Part shown: positions 44,587-55,472 of the stretch, piece by piece
Position numbering within the stretch: the first letter of the stretch is position 1
Layout of the letters: every line of letters begins with the position of its first letter
NCBI RefSeq assembly: GCF_020026305.1
Contig: NZ_CP075691.1
Location: 1,550,001 to 1,614,000 of the forward strand
Source: Streptomyces sp. 135
GTDB lineage: Bacteria > Actinomycetota > Actinomycetes > Streptomycetales > Streptomycetaceae
Direction: 5' to 3'
Length of the DNA stretch: 64,000 bases
Notes under the pieces: model-generated
What the model saw: only the letters and a program-made list of their open reading frames with translations
The model's database searches: none
What the model was told of the DNA's origin: nothing
Position numbers and translations under genes: made by a program

Positions 44587-45936
44587 TCAGAGCGGGACGC
44601 GCAACGCCCCGTCGATGAGTTCGGCCGCCTCGGCCGTGCCCGCGCAGTCGCTGCGCACCAGGTGCTCGCGTACCGCGCGCAGCCTGTCCCGCAGCCGCTG
44701 GGACTCCATCCCCCGGGCCTGTTCCGCCATCTGCACCGCCGTGGCGACCGCCTCGTCGGTGTTGCCCTGGCGCAGTTCGATCTGGCTGAGCATCGCGAGC
44801 CGGTGGACCCGGCCCCGGTCGTGCGCCGGCGTGTCGACGGCCGCGGCGGCGTGCTCCCGGGCGCTGACCAGGTCACCGAGGCTGAGCAGGGCCTCCGCCA
44901 CTTGTACGTTGACCAGTCCCGGCTGGACGTATCCCGTCTCGTCCGGCTCGCGGCCCCGCAGGATCCGGTCGGCCGCGGCCTCCGCGCGCCGGATGCACGA
45001 CAGCGCGCTCCTGCCGTCGCCCAGGTGTGCGTACGCCTTCGCCTGCATCGCGTACAGATCGGACGCCAGCGCCGGGGTGAGGTCCCGGCCCGAGGCCCGC
45101 AGCGCCGCCTCGGCGAACGCCACGGCCTGGCGGTACTCGCGCATGAACAGCGACTGGTTGACCAGCAGCGCGATGACGTACGCGCCAAGTCCCCTGTCCC
45201 CACTGGCCTTCGCGAGGCGCAGGGCCTGGTGGAAGTAGCGCTGGGCTAGGCCGTGCGCGTCGGAGTCGTAGGCGCAGATCCCCGCAATCGCCACCAACCC
45301 GCCAGTGGAGCGGTGCAGTTGGCGCCCCATCTCGTCGGTGTAGCTGCCCCGCAGCAGGGGCGCGGCCTCCGCGTTGAGGAAGCCGACGATGCGGGTGCGC
45401 GTCGCGACGCCGCCGGTCTTGCGGTACATCTGCTCGTAGTGGGCGCGGGCCGCGCGCATCATCTCGATGTCGGCCGTGCTGACGGGGTGCCGTCCGCCGC
45501 GGGACACGTCGGTGTCCTCGGGCGGGTTCTCCCACTCCCAGACCGGCATCACCGCGGGGGTGCCGGTGACCGCGGGCGCGCCGAGCAGGTGGGGGCGCTG
45601 CTGTTCGTCCGAGCGCCACAGCGCGGTGGCGCGCTCCACGAAGCCGGAGAGCGTGGAGGTGACCGAGCCGACGGGGGCGGCGGGGACGCCGGGCACCCCG
45701 AGGCCGATGTCGTCGAGGGTGACGGGCCGCTGGAGCCGGGCGGCGAGCACCTCGCAGATCAGGTCCGGGACCTGACCGCGCGGGCGCTGCCCCTTCAACC
45801 AGCGGGAGACGGCGGTGTGTTCGTAGCGCAGCGCGAGGCCTCTGGACTTTCCGGCCTGGTTCACATGTGCGGCAAGTCCCGCGTGCGAGATGCCCGCTTC
45901 GTCGAGGATCGCGTCGAGCAGGGTGTTGGGCTGCAT
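44587..45936 (-). CDS. NsdA-like TPR transcriptional regulator
   Basis: 449 residues. Residues 1-75 contain an atypical HTH (ILDEAGISHAGLAAHVNQAGK and HTAVSRWLKGQRPRG), then a linker, then TPR-like helical repeats from about 165 to the end (AQRYFHQALRLAKASGD, LALLVNQSLFMREYRQAVAFAEAALRAS, AMLSQIELRQGNTDEAV). The layout matches the NsdA/NsdB regulators that repress differentiation and antibiotic production in Streptomyces, though sequence-level orthology cannot be claimed. GGAGG precedes ATG 45936. A TTCACAC/GTGTGAA palindrome lies upstream. Confidence 0.85.
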   Translation of the reverse strand: MQPNTLLDAILDEAGISHAGLAAHVNQAGKSRGLALRYEHTAVSRWLKGQRPRGQVPDLICEVLAARLQRPVTLDDIGLGVPGVPAAPVGSVTSTLSGFVERATALWRSDEQQRPHLLGAPAVTGTPAVMPVWEWENPPEDTDVSRGGRHPVSTADIEMMRAARAHYEQMYRKTGGVATRTRIVGFLNAEAAPLLRGSYTDEMGRQLHRSTGGLVAIAGICAYDSDAHGLAQRYFHQALRLAKASGDRGLGAYVIALLVNQSLFMREYRQAVAFAEAALRASGRDLTPALASDLYAMQAKAYAHLGDGRSALSCIRRAEAAADRILRGREPDETGYVQPGLVNVQVAEALLSLGDLVSAREHAAAAVDTPAHDRGRVHRLAMLSQIELRQGNTDEAVATAVQMAEQARGMESQRLRDRLRAVREHLVRSDCAGTAEAAELIDGALRVPL

Positions 45937-45982
45937 GGATGCCCTCCGGTGGCTCGGTGCTGTTCAGGGTAGTGGAGGCGCC

Positions 45983-45999
45983 TTCACACGGGGTGTGAA
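45983..45999 (-). promoter_or_regulatory. Palindrome upstream of NsdA-like regulator
   Basis: TTCACAC-GGG-GTGTGAA (45983-45999) is a perfect dyad. On the minus strand a TACCCT hexamer (a -10) lies about 15-20 bases downstream, so the dyad covers the -35 region. Likely a repressor site, perhaps autoregulatory. Confidence 0.55.
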
Positions 46000-46132
46000 C
46001 GGAGTGCCCGGATCCGGGGGGTGTGCGCTCTGCCGCGTCCTGTGTGGGCTCGCTTGACTGAGGTGCCTCATCAGTCGATGAGGCCGGTGGGTCGCCGGCT
46101 CCCCCCTCAATACAGTGCGGCGGCCCCTCCTG

Positions 46133-46185
46133 GCGCCGTCCGTCCCGCTGTCTGCCCGACAACTCCATGGCGGGGCGGACGGCGC
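46133..46185. terminator. 16-bp hairpin after SpoIIE-type phosphatase
   Basis: A 16-base arm at 46133-46148 pairs with 46170-46185 with one mismatch. It follows the phosphatase gene stop (46213, minus). Confidence 0.7.
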
Positions 46186-46212
46186 GCGGCGCGCGCCGTC
46201 CCACCGGGGCGC

Positions 46213-47292
46213 TCAGCTCATGGTGCGGGTAGTGGGCCGCTCGGGCTCCTGCTGCCGGATGGGGGCCTGCTCGCGGTCGTTGCGCAGGACGAGCAGCGCC
46301 GCGTCGTCGGACGGCAAGTGGCCCGCGTGGCGCAGGAATTCGGCGTATACCGCGTCGATGAGGTCCTGCGGGGAGGCCGGCCGGGCCCGCGCCGACTCGG
46401 TCAGCGCGGCCTGGAGCGGGAAGAACGCGCCCGCCGCGTCGCGGGCGTCCTCCATGCCGTCCGTGTGCAGGACGAGCGACTCGCCCGGCAGCAGCCGCCC
46501 GCAGTGCACCACGGGCAGTTCGCCGGGGAGCGGGAAGAGGCCGAGCGGTGGCAGCGGTTCGGCGTCGGCCAGCGGCCGGGCCTGCCGGGTGAGCAGGTAC
46601 GGCCAGGGGTGGCCGCAGTTGATGGCCAGCAGCTCGCCGTCCTCGCCGATCTCCAGGAGCAGGACGGTGACGAACTCCTCGGCCAGCGCGCCGTCGTGGG
46701 CCGCTCTGCCGCTCACGGGCTGCTCGGTGTACGAGCGCTCCCGCAGGTGCCGCCCGAGGGCCCGCTCCAACCGGCGCATGACCATCGGGAGTTCGGGTTC
46801 GTCGTGGGCGGCCTCGCGGAAGCTGCCGAGGACGGCGGCGACGGTCCCGATGGCGCCGAGGCCATGCCCGCGGACGTCACCCATGACGACGCGCACCCCA
46901 TGGTCGGTGGCGGCGACCTCGTACAGATCGCCGCCGACACAGGCGCCCCGCGACGCCGATACCCGTCCAGCGGCGAGCGCGAGCCCTTCGACGCGCGGCG
47001 GCAGCGGTCTCAACAGCACGTTCTGCGCGGCGCCCGCGACCGCGCGGACCTGCCGCAGCTCCCGCAGCAGCGTCCGGTGGACGTGCACGATGAGCCCGGT
47101 CCCGACGGCGAAGAAGACCGCGCTGCTGACGATCCGCGCCCCCATGCCGTCCTGCTGGGCCAGCGGACAGGCCAGTTTGTACGTGATGGCGACGGCGCCC
47201 CACACCGTCGGCAGCCCCAGCACGAGCGCGCGCCGGAACCGACGACGGCCGACGACGGGCCGCCCACGCAGATCACAGCCCCAGGGGATCAT
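46213..47292 (-). CDS. Membrane-anchored PP2C/SpoIIE-type serine phosphatase
   Basis: 359 residues. Two N-terminal TM segments (ALVLGLPTVWGAVAITYKLA and IVSSAVFFAVGTGLIVHVH), then a PPM/SpoIIE domain: VSASRGACVGGDLYEVA, VRVVMGDVRGHGLGAIGTVAAV (metal-binding Asp in MGDVRGHG), VTVLLLEIGEDGELLAINCGHPWPYLL, SLVLHTDGMEDARD and DDAALLVLR. It would dephosphorylate an anti-sigma-factor antagonist or similar partner. No RsbV/RsbW-type gene is next to it. A typical regulator of stress or development in Streptomyces. Confidence 0.92.
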   Translation of the reverse strand: MIPWGCDLRGRPVVGRRRFRRALVLGLPTVWGAVAITYKLACPLAQQDGMGARIVSSAVFFAVGTGLIVHVHRTLLRELRQVRAVAGAAQNVLLRPLPPRVEGLALAAGRVSASRGACVGGDLYEVAATDHGVRVVMGDVRGHGLGAIGTVAAVLGSFREAAHDEPELPMVMRRLERALGRHLRERSYTEQPVSGRAAHDGALAEEFVTVLLLEIGEDGELLAINCGHPWPYLLTRQARPLADAEPLPPLGLFPLPGELPVVHCGRLLPGESLVLHTDGMEDARDAAGAFFPLQAALTESARARPASPQDLIDAVYAEFLRHAGHLPSDDAALLVLRNDREQAPIRQQEPERPTTRTMS

Positions 47293-47415
47293 GCCGTCGG
47301 CCCCTATGGCACGCGCAGGCCGACGCCGGATTCTGCGGTGACCCGCCTATCCGGTGGTCCGGATAGGCCCCTCTTTACGCCCCATTGTGCGCCTGGTGAA
47401 ACCTACAGACGGTGA

Positions 47416-49925
47416 CTACGCTCCGCGGAGCACCGCTCCCGTGCGCTCGGCCGCCAGGGCGACGGCCGAGTCTCGGGCCGCCGACGCCTCGTCGACCGTC
47501 AGCGTGCGGTCGGCCGCGCGGAAGCGCAGCGCGTACGCCAGGGACTTCTTGCCCTCGCCGAGCTGTGACCCAACAAATACATCGAACAGCCGGATGGACT
47601 CCAGGAGTTCGCCCGCGCCGCCGGTCAGGTAGTACTCGACCACGGCGGCCGGCACCTCCTTGTCGACGACCAGCGCGACGTCCTGCGTGGCCACGGGGAA
47701 GGCGGAGATCCGCGGTGCGCGCAGCGTCCCCTCGCCGGCCTGCTCCAGGCGGTCCAGGTCGACCTCCATCGCGCAGGTGCGGGCGGGCAGGCCGAGCGCC
47801 TTGACGACGCGCGGGTGCAGCTCGCCGGCGTGGCCGACGGAGACGATGTCGCCGTCGATGACGACCTTCAGCTCCGCGCAGCGGCCCGGGTGCCAGGGGC
47901 CGTACTGCCCTTGGTCGACGATCAGCTCGGCGCCGGCCTCGCGGGCGAGGGTGCGCGCCGCCTCGACGGCGTCCGCCCAGTCCGCCGGGCGGCCCTTGCC
48001 CCACCAGCCGGCCTGCTCGCGGGCGCCCGCGAGGACGACGGCGGCGTGCCGGGGCTGGACGGGCAGCGCGTCGGTGAGGGACGCGATCTCCTCGTCGGTG
48101 GGCCGCCGGTCGACGGGCAGGCGCACCGCGACCTTCAGCTCCTCGCGGGGGTGGAAGACGAGGCCCGTCTCGAAGAGCGCCAGGTCGTGGCTGCCCCGGC
48201 CGTCGTTGCGGCGGAGCGCGGCGAGCAGGCCCGGCAGCAGCGTCGTACGGAGGGCGGGCTCCTCGTCGGAGAGCGGGTTGACGAGCTTGACCACGCGGCG
48301 GTTCGGGTCGTCCGCCTCCAGGCCCAGCTGGTCGAAGACGTTCTCACCGATGAAGGGGTAGCTCAGCGCCTCCACGTACCCGGCACCGGCCAGCGCGCGC
48401 CCGAAGCGGCGGTGCAGGCGCTGCCGGTCGGTGAGGCCGCGGCCGGCGGGGGGCTTCGGCAGGGTCGAGGGGAGGTTCTCGTATCCCTCGAGGCGGATGA
48501 CCTCCTCGGCGAGGTCGTTCGGCTCCGCGAGGTCGGGGCGCCACGACGGCACGGTGACGGTCAGGTCGTCCTGGCCGTACACGTCACAGCCGACCTGCTG
48601 GAGGCGGCGTACGACGGTCTCCCGGCCGTAGGTGACACCGGCGACCTTGTCGGGGTGGTCGGCCGGCATGGTGATCGTGCGCGGCGCGGTGGGCGCGATG
48701 ATCTCCGTGACACCGGCCTCGGCGGTACCGCCCGCGAGCAGCACGAGGAGGTCGACGGTCCGCTGGGCGGCGGCCGACGCGGCCTGCGGGTCGACGCCGC
48801 GCTCGTAGCGCTTGGCGGCCTCGGAGCCCAGCTTGTGGCGGCGCGCGGTGCGGGCGACGGAGAGCGCGTCGAAGTGCGCGGCCTCGATGACGACGTCGGT
48901 GGTGCCGCTCTCGGCGTCGTGGTCGGCGATCTCCGTGTTGGCGCCGCCCATGACACCCGCGAGGCCGATGGGCCCGCGGTCGTCGGTGATCACCAGGTCC
49001 TCGGCGTCGAGGACGCGCTTGGCGCCGTCGAGCGTCGTGAACTTCTCGCCCTGCTCGGCCCGGCGCACGCCGATCGTCCCCTGGATGCGGGAGCGGTCGT
49101 ACGTGTGGAGGGGCTGGCCCAGCTCCAGCATCACGTAGTTCGCGATGTCGACGGTGAGCGAGATGGGGCGCATCCCGGCCTTCTGGAGGCGCCGCTTGAG
49201 CCAGATCGGCGAGCGGGCCTCGGGCTGGAGGCCGGTGACGGTGCGCGCGGTGAAGCGGTCGCAGCCGAGGGGGTCGCTGATCTTGACGGGGTAGCCGAAG
49301 GAGTTCGGCGCGGGCACGTCCAGGAGCGCCGGGTCGCGCAGCGGCAGGCCGTAGGCGATGGCGGTCTCGCGGGCGACGCCGCGCATCGACAGGGCGTAGC
49401 CCCGGTCGGGCGTGACGGCGATGTCCAGGACCTCGTCGACCAGTTCGAGCAGCTCGATGGCGTCGGTGCCGACCTCGTGCTCGGGCGGCAGCACGATAAT
49501 GCCGCCGGAGCCGTCGTCGCCCATGCCCAGCTCGTCGCCGGAGCAGATCATGCCGTGCGAGGTCTTGCCGTACGTCTTGCGGGCGGCGATCGCGAAGTCG
49601 CCGGGCAGGACGGCGCCGGGCAGGACCACGACGACCTTGTCGCCGACGGCGAAGTTGCGGGCGCCGCAGACGATCTCCTGCGGCTCGCCGGTGCCGTTGG
49701 CGGTGCCGACGTCGACGGTGCAGAAGCGGATGGGCTTCTTGAAGCCCTCCAGCTCCTCGATGGTGAGGACCTTGCCCACGACGAGCGGGCCCTTGAGGCC
49801 GCCGCCGAGCTGTTCGACGGTCTCGACCTCGAGGCCGACCTCGATCAGCTTGGCCTGCACGTCACGGCCGGTCTCGGTGGCGGGGAGGTCGACGTACTCC
49901 CGCAGCCAGGAAAGCGGGACCCGCA

Positions 49926-49926
<1 letters not shown>
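47416..49926 (-). CDS. pheT: Phenylalanyl-tRNA synthetase beta subunit
   Basis: 836 residues, full length. N-terminal EMAP-like tRNA-binding domain ([26 protein letters not shown]), B3/B4 editing domain ([27 protein letters not shown]), B5 DNA-binding-like fold, catalytic-like core [24 protein letters not shown], and C-terminal ferredoxin-fold anticodon-binding domain ([42 protein letters not shown]). The start overlaps the pheS stop by one base (TGATG). Heterotetramer with PheS. Confidence 0.97.
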
Positions 49927-51224
<1,298 letters not shown>

Positions 51225-52367
51225 TCACTGGAGATACGCGGGAGCCCCCACGGGCAACGTAAATCGGAACTGGGCGCCGCCGCCCGGGGCGCGGCCGACG
51301 GTGATCGTCCCGCCGTGCGCCTCCACGATGCCCTTCACGATGTACAGCCCCAGTCCCGTCCCGCCGCGCTTGCTGCCCCGCCAGAAGCGGGTGAAGACGC
51401 GGCCCATCGACTCCTCCGGAATGCCGGAACCTTCGTCGCTGACGGTCACGGCGGTCTCGGCGCCGCCTCGCTCACGCGGGGACGAGGAGGGTGCCACGTC
51501 GATGGTGACGGTTCCCTCGCCGTGCCGCACCGCATTTTCCAACAGGTTGCTCAGCACCTGGTCGATCTTGTCGGGGTCCGCCCACAGATCGGGCAGCGGC
51601 TGCTGGAGGCGGAGCAGGAAGCGGGCGGCGTCCTGGCCGGAGGCGACGTGCGCCTGGATGTGCCGGCCGACGGCGGCGCCTATGTCGACGGGCTGACGGC
51701 GCAGTTCGAGCCGTCCCGAGTCGATGCGGGAGATGTCGAGGAGCTCGGCGATCAGCCGGGTGACGCGGTTGGCGTCGGCGTCGACGGTCTCCAGCATCAG
51801 TTTCTTCTGGTCGTCCGTGAACCGCTCCCACTTGGCGAGCAGCGTCGCCGTGAAGCCCTTGACGGAGGTGAGCGGGGACCGCAGCTCGTGGGCGACGGTG
51901 GCGATCAGCTCGGCGTGGCTGCGCTCGGTGCGACGGCGGGCCTCGGTGTCCCGCAGGCAGACGACGACGCGGCGCACGGGCCCGGTGCGGGTGGTACGCA
52001 GATAGCGGGCGGAGACCAGGACCTCGCGGCCGCCCGGCAGCAGCAGGTTGCGCTCGGGCTGGCCGACGCGGATGGCGAGGCCTCCGTAGGGATTCGTCAG
52101 CTGCCACCAGCGGCGGCCTTCGAGGTCCTCTAATGGGAGGGCGTGCTCCAGGGGCGCGCCGAGGGCGTCGGCGGCGCGGACGGCGGTGATCCGCGCGGCT
52201 GCCGCGTTGAAGCAGATGACCTGGCCCGTCTCGTCCGCGACGACGAGCCCGTCGGGCAGTTCGTCGGGGTCGAGTCCGAGGTCGCCGAGATCACCGGGGC
52301 CGCGGCGGTCCGCGCGAGCACGGACGATGTCCGGTGCTCCCGGTGCTCTGCTGGTGCCGACACTCAT
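51225..52367 (-). CDS. PAS-containing sensor histidine kinase
   Basis: 380 residues from ATG 52367. PAS domain (LPDGLVVADETGQVICFNAAAARIT), HisKA with the phospho-acceptor His in ELIATVAHELRSPLTSVKGF (near residue 160), then N box IDQVLSNLLENAVRHGEG, G1 VSDEGSGIPEESM, F box RVFTRFWRG and G2 GTGLGLYIVKGIVEAHGG. No transmembrane segment is visible, so it senses a cytosolic signal. No response-regulator gene is adjacent (orphan kinase). It follows the SpoU-type gene and precedes pheS on the same strand. Confidence 0.93.
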   Translation of the reverse strand: MSVGTSRAPGAPDIVRARADRRGPGDLGDLGLDPDELPDGLVVADETGQVICFNAAAARITAVRAADALGAPLEHALPLEDLEGRRWWQLTNPYGGLAIRVGQPERNLLLPGGREVLVSARYLRTTRTGPVRRVVVCLRDTEARRRTERSHAELIATVAHELRSPLTSVKGFTATLLAKWERFTDDQKKLMLETVDADANRVTRLIAELLDISRIDSGRLELRRQPVDIGAAVGRHIQAHVASGQDAARFLLRLQQPLPDLWADPDKIDQVLSNLLENAVRHGEGTVTIDVAPSSSPRERGGAETAVTVSDEGSGIPEESMGRVFTRFWRGSKRGGTGLGLYIVKGIVEAHGGTITVGRAPGGGAQFRFTLPVGAPAYLQ

Positions 52368-52394
52368 TCCCCGTACCCCACCTCTCGGACTGGC

Positions 52395-52446
52395 GGTGGG
52401 GGTGCCTCCCCGCTCGAGCAAAGGCGTGAGCTTGGGGGAGGGCCCC
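52395..52446. repeat. Imperfect inverted repeat of the common Streptomyces type
   Basis: GGGGGTGCCTCCCCGCTC and GAGCTTGGGGGAGGGCCCCC form an imperfect hairpin between the SpoU-type remnant and the kinase gene. I recall this sequence as a dispersed repeat in Streptomyces intergenic regions; it probably ends transcription from the upstream gene. Confidence 0.65.
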
Positions 52447-52462
52447 CGAGCCCGTCACACTA

Positions 52463-53019
52463 CTAGCTCGATGTGACGGAGCGGCACCCTCCGGCGGCGC
52501 GCTGTGCACGAGCGGAGGCATAGAGGCACACGGCTGCGGCCGTCGCGAGATTGAGGCTCTCCGCTCTGCCGTGGATCGGAACACGCACCACCGCGTCGGC
52601 GAGTGCGCGGGTCTCCTCCGGCAGCCCCCACGCCTCGTTGCCGAAGACCCAGGCGGTGGGGGTGCCCATGGTGCCCTTGTCGAGCTCCGTGTCCAGGTCG
52701 TCCTCGCCCGCGCCGTCGGCGGCGAGAATGCGCACGCCGGCGTCCTTGAGTCCGCGTACGGCCTTCTCCACGGGTACGCCGACCGCGACCGGCAGGTGGA
52801 AGCGCCGGCGCACCGACTTGGGGTTGACGGTGGCGAGGACACGCCTCGGCGGCGTCGGCGCAGCGTGCCCGCGGCCTGCGCCGGCCGCCGGCCGCGCTCG
52901 GCGAGGAACCGGAACAGCCGCGGTCACGGTCGTCCCCGGATTCCGCTGTCGGCGAGGAACAGCCGCCGGGCGGCGCTGACACGCGGCGACTTGGGAGAGA
53001 TCAACTCGGGGGCAACCAT
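52463..53019 (-). pseudogene. Degraded SpoU-type rRNA/tRNA 2'-O-methyltransferase
   Basis: ATG 53019 has a GAGGTGAG Shine-Dalgarno and begins MVAPELISPKSPRVSAARRL, the usual start of the Streptomyces TrmH-family protein next to rplT. The frame then ends at a TGA (52926-52924) after FLADSGIRGRP. The C-terminal knot region survives in another frame: HLPVAVGVPVEKAVRGLKD, WVFGNEAWGLPEE, RVPIHGRAESLNLATAAAVCLYASAR, to a TAG at 52463. Between them fragments such as NPKSVR and a garbled G-T-L-R-C-A-D-A-A can be read in changing frames with bases missing, so several short deletions hit the central 130-150 residues. Family length is about 270. AdoMet-binding motifs 2 and 3 remain, motif 1 is broken. 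Confidence 0.8.
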
Positions 53020-53035
53020 AAAACTCACCTCGGGA

Positions 53036-53103
53036 ACAGCGCCCCTGAAAGGGGCGCGGGGCTGTATCGATATGCGGCTCCGCCGCGTGGGCGCGACCAG
53101 CCA
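53036..53103. repeat. Dispersed Streptomyces repeat with GCGCCCCT hairpin
   Basis: GCGCCCCT-GAA-AGGGGCGC (53039-53057) followed by GGGGCTGTATCGATATGCGG and CGCCGCGTGGGCGCGACCAGCC. This is, from memory, the common intergenic repeat of Streptomyces and shares the GCGCGACCAG/GGGGCGCGGGG core with the 67-bp repeats at 13.7 kb, read on the other strand. Confidence 0.7.
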
Positions 53104-53160
53104 GAAGCAACCCGCGGACGGCAGCGAACAGCAGAGGGCAGACGAAACCCCGAACAGCAA

Positions 53161-53191
53161 CGGACCCGCAGGCCAACGGCCTGCGGGTCCG
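53161..53191 (-). terminator. Perfect 14-bp hairpin after rplT
   Basis: CGGACCCGCAGGCC (53161-53174) pairs perfectly with GGCCTGCGGGTCCG (53178-53191) around AAC. It ends the infC-rpmI-rplT operon (rplT stop at 53217, minus strand). Confidence 0.9.
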
Positions 53192-53216
53192 AAACAACGC
53201 TCAGCCAAGCGCGGCG

Positions 53217-53600
53217 TCACGCAGCCTTGGGCGCGTTCACGTCGCTCGGCAGCGCCTTCTGCGCAACCTCGACCAGCGCGGCGAACGCGTTCTGGTCGTT
53301 GACGGCCAGCTCCGCGAGGATCTTGCGGTCCACCTCGATGTTGGCGGCCTTCAGACCCTGGATGAAGCGGTTGTAGGTGATGCCGTTGGCGCGGGCAGCG
53401 GCGTTGATGCGCTGGATCCACAGCTGACGGAAGTCGCCCTTGCGCTTCTTGCGGTCGTTGTAGTTGTAGACCAGGGAGTGGGTGACCTGCTCCTTGGCCT
53501 TGCGGTACAGGCGCGAACGCTGGCCGCGGTAGCCGCTGGCCGCTTCGAGGATCGCCCGACGCTTCTTGTGGGCGTTGACTGCCCGCTTGACGCGTGCCAC
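53217..53600 (-). CDS. rplT: 50S ribosomal protein L20
   Basis: 127 residues: [30 protein letters not shown] and [34 protein letters not shown] are unmistakable L20. Last gene of infC-rpmI-rplT. L20 is an early assembly protein and, in other bacteria, the autogenous repressor of this operon. Confidence 0.98.
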   Translation of the reverse strand: MARVKRAVNAHKKRRAILEAASGYRGQRSRLYRKAKEQVTHSLVYNYNDRKKRKGDFRQLWIQRINAAARANGITYNRFIQGLKAANIEVDRKILAELAVNDQNAFAALVEVAQKALPSDVNAPKAA

Positions 53601-53696
53601 TTGTTAACTCCTTGTAGCGGGGCCGTGGTTGGACTCACACGACCCGGTATCGATTGGGTCCCGGTCAGAGCTCAGGCGCGCGGTGCGCGCCCCGGC

Positions 53697-53891
53697 TCAC
53701 TTGCCGAGAAGCTTCTTGATCTTCTTGGCGTCGCCCGGGGCCATCTCGGCGTTGCCGGTGAGGCGACGCGTCAGACGGGACGACTTGTGCTCGAGCAGGT
53801 GGCGCTTGCCGGCGCGCTCACGGAGCACCTTGCCGGAGCCGGTGACCTTGAAGCGCTTGCTGGCACCGCTGTGCGACTTGTTCTTCGGCAT
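53697..53891 (-). CDS. rpmI: 50S ribosomal protein L35
   Basis: 64 residues: [21 protein letters not shown] and [21 protein letters not shown] are the L35 signature. Lies between infC and rplT on the minus strand. Confidence 0.98.
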   Translation of the reverse strand: MPKNKSHSGASKRFKVTGSGKVLRERAGKRHLLEHKSSRLTRRLTGNAEMAPGDAKKIKKLLGK

Positions 53892-53998
53892 AGCGCCGTT
53901 CTCTCCTCGTCAGTGGCACTCCGATGCCCGGTCGTGAAACCGGGCATCCGGGAGCCATATGTGTCAGGTGGCGATCCCCTGGACTCGCGTCCGGGAGA

Positions 53999-54661
53999 TC
54001 AGGCCTCGGCGTTGGCCTCGGCCGGGGCCTCGGCGGGAGCCTCGGAAGACTCCTCCCCCTCGGCGGAGTTCTGCGAGCGGCCCGGGTTGGCCTTCGCGTC
54101 CGCCTTGCGGGCCGCCTGGGCCTCACGGGCCTCGGCCATCGCCTCGGTCTTCTTCTTGTGCGGACCGAGAACCATGATCATGTTTCGGCCGTCCTGCTTC
54201 GGGTTCGACTCGATGAACCCAAGGTCCTCGACGTCCGAAGCGAGCCGCTGAAGCAGCCGGAAGCCCAGCTCGGGGCGGGACTGCTCGCGACCACGGAACA
54301 TGATCGTGATCTTGACCTTGTCGCCCTGCTTGAGGAACCGGACGACGTGACCCTTCTTGGTGTCATAGTCGTGCGGGTCGATCTTCGGCCGGAGCTTCAT
54401 CTCCTTGATGACCGTGTGCGCCTGGTTCTTGCGCGCCTCACGGGCCTTCATGGCCGACTCGTACTTGAACTTCCCGTAGTCCATGAGCTTGCACACGGGC
54501 GGACGGGCGTTCGCCGCGACCTCGACGAGATCGAGGTCGTACTCCTGCGCAAGCTCCAGGGCCTTGGCAAGCGGAACAATCCCGACCTGCTCGCCGCTGG
54601 GACCGACAAGTCGCACCTCGGGAACGCGAATCCGGTCGTTGATGCGGGGCTCGGCGCTGAT
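53999..54661 (-). CDS. infC: Translation initiation factor IF-3, AUC start
   Basis: 220 residues. [28 protein letters not shown] is the conserved IF3 N-terminus, [11 protein letters not shown] closes the N-domain, then [25 protein letters not shown] and GGR-like [19 protein letters not shown] in the C-domain, with a long Ala/Glu/Pro tail as in actinobacteria. The conserved N-terminus is preceded by ATC at 54661-54659, and a full AGGAGG lies 6 bases before it; no ATG, GTG or TTG is available there. A rare AUC start fits IF3, which discriminates against non-AUG starts and so represses itself. A U-tract hairpin lies about 80 bases upstream. Confidence 0.95.
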   Translation of the reverse strand: MSAEPRINDRIRVPEVRLVGPSGEQVGIVPLAKALELAQEYDLDLVEVAANARPPVCKLMDYGKFKYESAMKAREARKNQAHTVIKEMKLRPKIDPHDYDTKKGHVVRFLKQGDKVKITIMFRGREQSRPELGFRLLQRLASDVEDLGFIESNPKQDGRNMIMVLGPHKKKTEAMAEAREAQAARKADAKANPGRSQNSAEGEESSEAPAEAPAEANAEA

Positions 54662-54742
54662 GGATCCTCCTCGGTAGCACCACGCGACCGTCTGGCGGAC
54701 AGCCGCGTTACGTCTGTTTGACTGGACCAACCGAGCGAGGCA

Positions 54743-54793
54743 ACAAAAAATGCCCCGACCGATCACAGAAGGGGCTCCGCGTACTACCGGAGC
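54743..54793 (-). promoter_or_regulatory. Terminator/antiterminator in infC leader
   Basis: On the minus strand GCCCC (54775-54771) pairs with GGGGC (54756-54752) and is followed by ATTTTTTG (54751 down), a factor-independent terminator of a kind rare in Streptomyces. An alternative hairpin, GCTCCG (54793-54788) with CGGAGC (54779-54774), shares two bases of the terminator arm, so both cannot be complete. It lies 82-130 bases before the infC start and could attenuate the operon, perhaps in response to L20 or IF3. Confidence 0.6.
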
Positions 54794-55054
54794 ACCTCCG
54801 CGGTGATCGCGGGGCGCACATCGGGCGACCCGAAGCCTCGGGGACTTCGGCCGCCTGACCGGTGACCCGCCGCTCCGGGGAGCGGTCAGGTGGGAGATCG
54901 GAGCCTCCACTTGTGGGCCGGATCCTTGCGTTGGCACGCGGGTCTCCGGCCGGTCGTTACACAAGGTTAGCAGCTCCCCCGGGGTGGAGCGAACCGGTGG
55001 GCGCGGCGGCTCCCGGCGCCGGGCGGCCGCGGGGCTCGGCATATCGTGTGGGAC
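54794..55054. other. Divergent region upstream of infC leader and DUF1844 gene
   Basis: About 260 bases that must hold the infC operon promoter (minus) and the DUF1844 promoter (plus, TATCGT about 7 bases before ATG 55055). Several imperfect hairpins (CCGAAGCCTCGG, CGGTGACCCGCCG-type) are present and probably belong to the structured infC leader. No gene. Confidence 0.4.
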
Positions 55055-55447
55055 ATGAGCGACACGACCCCCACCCCCGAGTCACCGGCCCCGGGGACCC
55101 CCGCGCCCGACTCCCCCGACTTCGACACCCTGACCCGTGACATCGCGGACGTCCCCGCGGTCGAGGTGATCACCACGGTGGCGGTCCACCTGATGAGCGC
55201 CGCCGCCGTCAACCTCGGCCTCGCCGAGGGCGGCGAGGGCCACAAGGACCTGGACGAGGCCCGCAAGCTGATCCACTCGCTGGCCGGCCTGATGGACGCG
55301 AGCGCCACGGAGATCAGCTCGTTCCACGCGGCGCCGCTGCGGGACGGCCTGAAGTCCTTGCAGCTGGCGTTCCGCGAGGCGTCGATCGTGGCGGACGAGC
55401 CGGGCCAGGGCCCGGGCGAGAAGTACACGGGCCCGGTCTTCGGCTGA
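55055..55447 (+). CDS. DUF1844 domain protein
   Basis: 130 residues. After a Pro/Thr-rich start, ALL-helical DUF1844 core: [44 protein letters not shown] and [27 protein letters not shown] lies 7 bases before ATG 55055, so the transcript is probably leaderless. It sits beside infC on the opposite strand, a place it keeps in other Streptomyces as far as I recall. Function unknown. Confidence 0.88.
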   Translation: MSDTTPTPESPAPGTPAPDSPDFDTLTRDIADVPAVEVITTVAVHLMSAAAVNLGLAEGGEGHKDLDEARKLIHSLAGLMDASATEISSFHAAPLRDGLKSLQLAFREASIVADEPGQGPGEKYTGPVFG

Positions 55448-55472
55448 GCCCGCACATCGTAGGTACGAGCGG

